A stretch of 64,000 bases of DNA from Vibrio hepatarius. Lineage in GTDB: Bacteria; Pseudomonadota; Gammaproteobacteria; Enterobacterales; Vibrionaceae. The notes below the pieces were generated by a model, which was not told the origin of the DNA, searched no databases, and saw only the letters and a program-made list of their open reading frames with translations. The translations under genes and the position numbers were made by a program. Of the stretch, positions 58,271 to 64,000 are shown piece by piece (positions within the stretch are counted from its first letter, which is position 1; every line of letters begins with the position of its first letter). The stretch spans positions 310,001 through 374,000 of the forward strand of contig NZ_LHPI01000001.1 in assembly GCF_001274785.1 (NCBI RefSeq), given 5' to 3'.

Positions 58271-61156
58271 TCAGAATAGAGATTTGAGATAACTCTTCAC
58301 TTTCATGATGTGAGCTTTTCGGTCGAATTCGGTTTTTTGTTCCGAACTGAGATAGAGTTCGGCGTACTTGAGATCCAGTTCTTGCTCCAAGAACAGTAAA
58401 TACAGCTTAGGATCAATGTGGCCTGATGTCGCCATCGCGGTCATGATATCGATGGACTCAGTTAACGTTTTCGCTTTCTTGTAAGGTCTGTCGTTCGAGG
58501 TGAGCGCTTCAAATACATCGGCTATCGCCATGACACGCGCTGGTATCGACAAGTTTTGCTCGGAAAGCCCTTTTGGATAGCCTTTGCCGTCCATTCGTTC
58601 GTGGTGACCACAGGCAATTTCCGGCACACTTTTTAGATGTTCAGGATAAGGCAAGCGCTGCAACATAGTAATGGTTTGGATAATGTGGTCATTGATGATG
58701 AACCGCTCTTCATCGTTAAGTGTGCCGCGCTGTATCGCTAGGTTATAAAGCTCACCACGGTTATATTTCAGCTCGCCTGGTTCAAGTACAAACGGCTCAG
58801 ACCACATTTCTTTCGGATTCACGCCTTGCGGCCAGCGGATCTGATGTACTGGCTTATCGCTTAACAAGGGTTCCATAACGGGTAGGGGAACAAGCGAGCC
58901 TGCACGTTCTTTTTCAAGCCAAGACACGCCAAGCTGATCATCCAAAGTGCGTTTCCATTGATAACGCCCAATTGCGTGTAATCGCTCGATGTCTTCCTCA
59001 TTCATAAACTCGCCGCCAATGTTGCACTTAGCGACAAACGCGAAATCGTCATCGAGTTGTTGATGTTTTGATGATAACTGCGCTTTTAGTTCGGCGGTAT
59101 CGCCATTGCCTTCATAGAGCGCTTGCCAGTAGTCAATTTCCGCCTGTGCTTTTAGTAGCTCAAAACGCATTCTGACTTCATGGATACGGTCGTAGATAGT
59201 TTCGAGCTTGGTCGCTTTGTCTATCACATATTCTGGCGTTGTAACTTTACCGCAGTCGTGTAACCAAGAGGCGAGATAAAGCGCTTCCCAATCCGATTGG
59301 GACATAGAGAACGCGGCAAAGTAGTTTTTATCTTTGTCTGCCGCTTTAGTGAGCATTTCACTGAGTTTTGGTACACGCTGACAATGGCTGCCTGTGTATG
59401 GCGACTTGGTATCGATTGCCGACGCGATTAGCTCGACAAACGCGTTGAGCATTTCTTTCTGCTCGCGGATCTTATCAATGTTCTCTTTTGCTAATTCTGC
59501 AAAGCTTAGTAGCTCACGTAGGAACGCGTGTTTGTCGTTTTGCGCCGGTGTTATCGCACGCTCATAACCAAGTAACAATATCCCGACGAGTTGTTGTTGT
59601 CGGTTGAGCAGTGGGAACAGGAAAATGTCCGAGTTGTAGAAAATATCGCGGAACTTAGCCAAGCAGTTGTCTTCGCGATTAAAGTGCAGCATTTCCCCTT
59701 TAGCGAGGTCTTTTTGAATCCAAGCGGTTGAACTAAAGAACTCGTTCAAGTCGATTTTGAACGGAATGATTGCATGGTTGGCCGCGATCTCGTAATCGCC
59801 CTCACTTGAATTACGGGTGTAGAGAACTATCGTTTCGGCTTTGGTTACCAAGTAACTTTGGTGAGTAATGGTTTTCGCCAATACAGAGAAATCCTGATTA
59901 CTTGCCGTCTCACGCAGCAAACTGAGCAAGTCGTGCAACGTGTGTTCCATTAATTCAATGGACTGAGTCAGGTTGGCGACTTCTTTAATCACGCTCTTAG
60001 GATAGCGGGTCTTCTTGAAATCAAAGCGCGCAATGCTGTCGGTTTGGTACATCAAATTCTTTAACGGACTCGCAAGGCGATGGGCAACAAACCACACGAC
60101 AAAGAAGCAGAACACCAATAGTGTCACCGCGACCAAAACCTGCTTGTCGCGGAGTGAAAGTAGATTTGCCAATAGATCACTTTGCGGGGTGGCTTCTGCG
60201 AGTAGCAGTCGGGCATGTTGGTTGAGGTTGACCGGTGTCAGTGTCACCGACCAGTTATTCTCATCGTCTTCCACGTTGGCGTATATCGGCTGGCTGGAAA
60301 TTCGGTCAAGTACGCTGGCGAATACACTGTTTTCCAACTCTGAACGGATTTGTCCTTCACTGGCGGCTAATGTTGCGCCACTTTGGTGCTGCGCCAGCAC
60401 TTTAAATTGGTTGTCGAATAGCACCAATTTACTGTTGTCGGAATAGCCCATTTGAGCGATTTGTGCGGAGAGAGAACCGAGAGTGAAATCAGCGCCAACG
60501 ACGCTATTTCCGTTGAGAGTGCGTCGTGAAAGTGTGACGCCGTTGGTTTGTAGGAAGTAGAAGAAGTATGGCTCTGTCAGTCGAATTTCTCCGTCTACAT
60601 CGGCATTGAGGTACCATGGCCTAACTCTAGGGTCAAACTGGTTATCTTGACTCTCGGTCACTTTACGCACTTCATAATCTTCACTGAGGAAGTAAAAGTC
60701 ATTTTGTCCGTCGGTCTTGGTGATGTTGACCATCAGGTGTGCGTCCATCGGCGCGGCGAAGCGTTGTCTGTCTTGCGTGTTGCGTAAACTTCTCAACAGC
60801 GTGAAGTCACCTTCATCGTTGGCATAGTAAAGTGCAACTAGGCTTGGGTTGCGTTTGAAGATCAAGCTGAGATAGCTGAGCAAGCGTGGTTTGGCGACCG
60901 GGGTTTCTTGCTGCTCAATGGTTTCACTCATCGCCATAAAGTCGAGCGTAGTCAGAATCGGCCCTATTTGTTGTTGAAAGGTCGACTCTAGCTTGCGGCT
61001 GTTTTCGCGGCCGACTTCTTTGGCACTACTCGTCAACAATTCTTGCGCGTGTCGGTAACTGATAGTGATAAGTACAGCACCAACGATTGTGGTCAGAATT
61101 AGGAACAAGCTAGTGATGTGAATACTCAGTGAGTAGCGGTGCTTTCTCATGTTCAA
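58271..61156 (-). CDS. sensor HD-GYP phosphohydrolase, membrane-bound, 961 aa
   Basis: Order: TM1 at about 13-33, a dCache-type periplasmic domain (about 40-330, with DPRVRPWYLNA at 175-185), TM2 at about 340-360, HAMP, a GAF-like domain (about 410-560) and an HD-GYP domain from about 565. Metal motifs HDCGK (633-637) and HHERMDGKGYP (851-861) are intact. Between them lies an insertion of roughly 180 residues, mostly charged and helical, not found in ordinary HD-GYP domains. Predicted to hydrolyse c-di-GMP, or 3'3'-cGAMP as shown for some V. cholerae HD-GYP proteins, in response to a periplasmic ligand. Monocistronic. Confidence 0.88.
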   Translation of the reverse strand: MNMRKHRYSLSIHITSLFLILTTIVGAVLITISYRHAQELLTSSAKEVGRENSRKLESTFQQQIGPILTTLDFMAMSETIEQQETPVAKPRLLSYLSLIFKRNPSLVALYYANDEGDFTLLRSLRNTQDRQRFAAPMDAHLMVNITKTDGQNDFYFLSEDYEVRKVTESQDNQFDPRVRPWYLNADVDGEIRLTEPYFFYFLQTNGVTLSRRTLNGNSVVGADFTLGSLSAQIAQMGYSDNSKLVLFDNQFKVLAQHQSGATLAASEGQIRSELENSVFASVLDRISSQPIYANVEDDENNWSVTLTPVNLNQHARLLLAEATPQSDLLANLLSLRDKQVLVAVTLLVFCFFVVWFVAHRLASPLKNLMYQTDSIARFDFKKTRYPKSVIKEVANLTQSIELMEHTLHDLLSLLRETASNQDFSVLAKTITHQSYLVTKAETIVLYTRNSSEGDYEIAANHAIIPFKIDLNEFFSSTAWIQKDLAKGEMLHFNREDNCLAKFRDIFYNSDIFLFPLLNRQQQLVGILLLGYERAITPAQNDKHAFLRELLSFAELAKENIDKIREQKEMLNAFVELIASAIDTKSPYTGSHCQRVPKLSEMLTKAADKDKNYFAAFSMSQSDWEALYLASWLHDCGKVTTPEYVIDKATKLETIYDRIHEVRMRFELLKAQAEIDYWQALYEGNGDTAELKAQLSSKHQQLDDDFAFVAKCNIGGEFMNEEDIERLHAIGRYQWKRTLDDQLGVSWLEKERAGSLVPLPVMEPLLSDKPVHQIRWPQGVNPKEMWSEPFVLEPGELKYNRGELYNLAIQRGTLNDEERFIINDHIIQTITMLQRLPYPEHLKSVPEIACGHHERMDGKGYPKGLSEQNLSIPARVMAIADVFEALTSNDRPYKKAKTLTESIDIMTAMATSGHIDPKLYLLFLEQELDLKYAELYLSSEQKTEFDRKAHIMKVKSYLKSLF

Positions 61157-61505
61157 CCCATTTATAAGTGACTCAATAAGTATTATTCAATCTTGGCAAC
61201 ATGCAAAAAATCTGTTCATAAATTAAACAAATAAACCGCCTTTCTTTAGCGTACTGGTACGCTGTACGTCTTGCGGAGATTAGAGCACCACGAATTTTTC
61301 AAAGGGACCAGAAAGTGGCTTCTAGAACATCTGTTTTGAACAGGTTTTCTGTCAAATGCGCAAAAAATGACAACAGAGTCGTATCCGGAACGGGCGTTTG
61401 AATACGGTACTCGCGCGTGAGCGAGATCAAAGATTGTGTTGATCTCGGCGCTTGAACAACGATAGGCTATTAGGTGAGCAACTAACCAAAAGTGTAATCG
61501 CAGAA
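61157..61505. promoter_or_regulatory. divergent region with two palindromes
   Basis: A perfect AGCGTAC-TG-GTACGCT (61248-61263) and CGAGATCA/TGATCTCG (61422-61429 and 61440-61447, 10-nt loop). The first lies nearer the HD-GYP gene, the second about 60 bp before the PHP phosphatase ATG. No gene seen. Confidence 0.45.
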
Positions 61506-62249
61506 ATGAAGCTAGTTATTGATACCCATACTCACACGTACGCCAGTGGACACGCCTACAGCACGCTAATCGAAAATGCCCAACTTGCGAAGAAAAATGG
61601 TCTGCAGATGTTTTGTACGACCGACCATGCGGAGTCAATGCCTGGCGCGCCACATTATTGGTTTTTCTCTAATCAACGAGTGCTGCCAAGATTCTTAGAA
61701 GGTGTCGCGGTTGTTCGCGGCGTTGAGTCCAACATTCTCAATATCGAAGGCGACGTTGATATCCACCCTACGAGTGACCGTAATCTAGACTGGGCGATTG
61801 CCAGCTTCCATGAGCCAGTCTTTCGTCCTTCAGACGTTAAGTCGCACACTCAGGCGCTTATCAACACCATCAAAGGTGGCCGGGTGGATGCGTTGGGGCA
61901 CTTGGGCAATCCTAATTTCGATTTTGATTTTAAAGCTGTGCTTGAGTGCGCGAAAGAGCACAACGTCGCGATTGAAATCAATAACTCCACATTAAGAGGC
62001 AACAGCCGTGTAGGCAGTGTTGAGCGCTGTTATGAAATCGCTGAGATGGGTAAAGAGCTGGGTGTTTACTTTACCACGGGCAGTGATGCGCATTTCTGCG
62101 ACGATGTGGGTAACTTGGGTTTAGTCTCTGAGCTACTCGACAGCGTTGGAGTGAGTAGCGATAAAGTGATCACCCATAGCTGCCGTCAATTCTTAGACTT
62201 TCTCGAACTACGTGGGCGTGAGCCGATCTCGGATTATCAAAGTTTATAG
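61506..62249 (+). CDS. ycdX: PHP-domain phosphatase, YcdX-like
   Basis: 247 residues from the ATG at 61506; the frame is open from a TTG at 61452, but the family starts with the conserved [25 protein letters not shown] N-terminus. The trinuclear zinc site residues are visible: HTHT at the start, TTDHAE near 40, a Glu in RGVESNI, HLGNP and the final GSDAHF. A cytoplasmic phosphatase of the polymerase-and-histidinol-phosphatase fold; the physiological substrate of YcdX is not settled. Nothing links it to its neighbours. Confidence 0.85.
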   Translation: MKLVIDTHTHTYASGHAYSTLIENAQLAKKNGLQMFCTTDHAESMPGAPHYWFFSNQRVLPRFLEGVAVVRGVESNILNIEGDVDIHPTSDRNLDWAIASFHEPVFRPSDVKSHTQALINTIKGGRVDALGHLGNPNFDFDFKAVLECAKEHNVAIEINNSTLRGNSRVGSVERCYEIAEMGKELGVYFTTGSDAHFCDDVGNLGLVSELLDSVGVSSDKVITHSCRQFLDFLELRGREPISDYQSL

Positions 62250-62333
62250 TTTGATACAAAAATGCCGCTCAACTTTCGGTACAAAATTCAGTAACATTGC
62301 CGTTTTACAGCCCAATAAAAGAAGAACATTACA

Positions 62334-62717
62334 ATGAGAAAGTTAATTCCAGCTCTGGCTCTTTTTGTCTCTGCTCATGCGTTTGCTGCAGACGTTGACC
62401 TGAAAGCAAATATGAAACAGATGAAAATCGAATTTAAACACGCTGCAGAAGCAACCGAAGTTGCTAGCATGAAAACCGCAATCGAGAACCTGTCTGAACT
62501 GGTTGAACAGTCGAAACGTGGTGAGTACGCGCCTGAGAAATTCGACATCTACCTAGAAGGTTTTAACAAGCTTTCGATTGCGTTGGATTCAGTAGAAGCC
62601 AAGCTTGATGCTGGTGATATCGATGCGGCGAAAGCAGAACTTCAACAAGTTGATGCGCTGCGCGAAGAGTATCACGATAAGAAAAATCCAAGTATTTGGA
62701 GTAAGTTGTTCGGTTAA
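62334..62717 (+). CDS. cybC: cytochrome b562, periplasmic
   Basis: 127 residues. A signal peptide is cut at about AFA/AD (18/19). The mature protein is a four-helix bundle of the Cytochrom_B562 family, with axial haem ligands Met27 (ANMKQMK) and His114 (EEYHDKK) in the expected first and last helices. A C-terminal extension of about ten residues past the usual end is present. It is a small periplasmic electron carrier of unclear partner. The ligands are spaced as in E. coli b562. Confidence 0.85.
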   Translation: MRKLIPALALFVSAHAFAADVDLKANMKQMKIEFKHAAEATEVASMKTAIENLSELVEQSKRGEYAPEKFDIYLEGFNKLSIALDSVEAKLDAGDIDAAKAELQQVDALREEYHDKKNPSIWSKLFG

Positions 62718-62721
62718 TTTG

Positions 62722-62757
62722 TTATGTCGTGTCTTATGTTTACAATACGCGACATAA
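62722..62757. repeat. inverted repeat after cytochrome b562 gene
   Basis: TTATGTCG/CGACATAA (62722-62729 and 62750-62757), 20-nt loop, directly after the gene. No T tract, so a weak terminator at best. Confidence 0.4.
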
Positions 62758-62847
62758 AGTTATGACCATGGTTTAGTTTTGCTGCTTTCGTTGCGGAAAT
62801 GGTTAGCGACTCGTTATATAGTTTCGCTATTCCACGAGAGAGTGACA

Positions 62848-63258
62848 ATGATACGCGCAGCGAAGTTTAACCGAACCATGTTACTAGCAAGCGCCCTTAG
62901 CTGGGTGCTTGTTACTTTGATGCCTGTCATCAATGCTCATGGCGCCAGCGCGGGTGTCTGGGCGACACTGTGTACTATCAACGGTTTTGAGTTGATACAA
63001 GTTGAAGAGGGTGAGGTTGAAACCCAGCACAGCAAACCGTGTCCTTTTAGTCATTTCTCAAGTTTTCACCAAGATTCACTTCCAACACCTCTCTACACAT
63101 CACGACACACACTGACCGTAGTCGAGCCGTACGCTTTTTTGGCTCTAAGCGTACGCTACCAGATTGCAGTCCCGCGTGCTCCGCCAGTCAGTTATCTACT
63201 ATCAACCCTCACATCTACGTCCTATTTTAATTTCGCTGTCAATTCATCACTCACATAA
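62848..63258 (+). CDS. DUF2946-like exported protein
   Basis: 136 residues from the ATG at 62848 (GAGAG upstream; the frame runs back to 62779). A signal-like hydrophobic segment at about 11-30 ends near INAHG. It is followed by WATLCTINGFELIQ and later KPCPFSHFSS, the Cys/His arrangement I associate with DUF2946 proteins. These are small exported or membrane proteins, sometimes found near metal genes; function unknown. The 3' end overlaps the convergent LysR gene by 37 bp. Confidence 0.55.
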   Translation: MIRAAKFNRTMLLASALSWVLVTLMPVINAHGASAGVWATLCTINGFELIQVEEGEVETQHSKPCPFSHFSSFHQDSLPTPLYTSRHTLTVVEPYAFLALSVRYQIAVPRAPPVSYLLSTLTSTSYFNFAVNSSLT

Positions 63259-64000
63259 TCAATAAACGCTCTTAATCGTGCGGGCATGTATTTGGTTTGT
63301 GCGTATTGCATCGCCACACCGCCGTGATAGTTACTTTTAATCGTCCAGTTAGCGAGTACGGGCACCACTTCGCCATTTTTTACTGCATCTGCAATCACGA
63401 AATCATGGAAAATGCCAATTCCCAACGCGTTCTTAACCCCCGTTAGGCGCATTTGTGAGTGATTAACCGCGTAGCGGCCAGAGACAGAAACTGAATGAAA
63501 CTCATCGTCTTTGAAGAAATCCCAAATATGGTCACGGTCGTTTTCTGCCAGATAAAGGCAGTCGTGCTCGACAAGTTGATTCGGATGTGACGGCATACCA
63601 CGTTGCTGAATGTAGTCTGGACTCGCGCACAGAACCAAGTTGGTGCTGCCGATCTCTTTGAGTACCAAATTCTCGTCGGGTTTATCAGTCAGCTTAAACG
63701 CAATATCAATATTGTCGCGGATTAGGTCGATTTCACCGTCTGCGACACGCAATTTGAGTTGGATATCCGGATATTGCTTTAGGAAAGGAACCACAAAAGG
63801 TTGCAACACAGAGTTTAAAAACGCTTCTGGCGCTGCCACCGTTAGCGCACCACTTATCTCGGTGTGGTCAGAAACGGACAGTTCCACCGCTTGTTTAGCC
63901 GCGTTGACCATAATCACCGCTTGGTCATACACCTGCTGTCCGGCGCGAGTGATGATTAAAGTGCGAGTGGTTCGCTCAAACAGTTTGACCGAGAATGACG
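63222..64000 (-). CDS. LysR-family transcriptional regulator (5' end outside window)
   Basis: The frame is open to the window end. The visible 259 codons cover the end of the DNA-binding region (FERTTRTLIITRAGQQVYDQA, the usual linker after the helix-turn-helix) and the whole effector domain (LTVAAPEAFLNSVL, FLKQYPDIQLKL, FKLTDKPDENLV, SPDYIQQRG). The helix-turn-helix itself would lie beyond base 64000. Target genes are unknown and probably outside the window. Confidence 0.9.
   Translation of the reverse strand, partial: SFSVKLFERTTRTLIITRAGQQVYDQAVIMVNAAKQAVELSVSDHTEISGALTVAAPEAFLNSVLQPFVVPFLKQYPDIQLKLRVADGEIDLIRDNIDIAFKLTDKPDENLVLKEIGSTNLVLCASPDYIQQRGMPSHPNQLVEHDCLYLAENDRDHIWDFFKDDEFHSVSVSGRYAVNHSQMRLTGVKNALGIGIFHDFVIADAVKNGEVVPVLANWTIKSNYHGGVAMQYAQTKYMPARLRAFIDYVSDELTAKLK

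Overview
The window looks like a Vibrio chromosome, most probably part of chromosome 2 of a Harveyi-clade-like species. This is inferred from the protein families: a vibrio-type lysine/ornithine decarboxylase, DUF4144 and DUF6279 proteins, and many chemoreceptors and cyclic-di-GMP enzymes. The order zwf-pgl-gnd also matches what is known on chromosome 2 of V. cholerae. I saw no tRNA, rRNA, IS element, integron, CRISPR array or prophage. Gene spacing and style are even, so this reads as resident chromosome rather than an island.

Layout. 1-7 kb: 3' part of a LytTR response regulator, a GH13 amylase-family enzyme, a small orphan protein, a lipoprotein solute-binding protein coupled to a diguanylate cyclase, and a small XRE regulator. 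7-16 kb: a Cache chemoreceptor, an MFS exporter divergent from SoxR with a good SoxR box between them, an AEC transporter, a second solute-binding protein + diguanylate cyclase pair, a YitT-type membrane protein, a HAD hydrolase and a 50-aa protein. 16-25 kb: katG with an OxyR-like/Fur-like site upstream, a LuxR-type regulator, tyrS, a lysine/ornithine decarboxylase, PepSY + cytochrome b561 under a CTTAAG-N5-CTTAAG box, and dsdA. 25-30 kb: an RND efflux operon (tetR, adaptor, pump) that appears to run into dsdA.

30-36.5 kb holds an ABC import operon with two cytoplasmic hydrolases (an alkaline-phosphatase-superfamily enzyme and a HAD-IB phosphatase). It is divergent from a PhnR-like GntR/UTRA regulator, and the two transcription units share a repeated operator-like motif. 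It looks like uptake and stepwise dephosphorylation of an organophosphorus compound whose identity I cannot read from sequence. 36.5-46 kb: BCCT transporter, GGDEF-EAL protein, DUF6279 lipoprotein, TSUP exporter, HD-GYP protein, and an aldehyde dehydrogenase with its divergent sigma-54 activator and a -24/-12 promoter. 48-54 kb: a large chemoreceptor, a stand-alone PAS protein next to a CZB-domain chemoreceptor, tiny ORFs and a DUF4144 protein. 54-64 kb: gnd, pgl and zwf (oxidative pentose phosphate pathway), a 961-aa sensor HD-GYP protein, a PHP-family phosphatase, cytochrome b562, a DUF2946-like protein and a partial LysR regulator.

Functional themes. (1) Cyclic-di-GMP signalling: two cyclases, one GGDEF-EAL and two HD-GYP proteins, with both cyclases paired to periplasmic binding proteins. 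(2) Redox and oxidative stress: SoxR-linked exporter, KatG, cytochromes b561 and b562, and NADPH supply by zwf-pgl-gnd. (3) Nutrient sensing and uptake. All functions are read from motifs and family recognition by eye; no searches were run.
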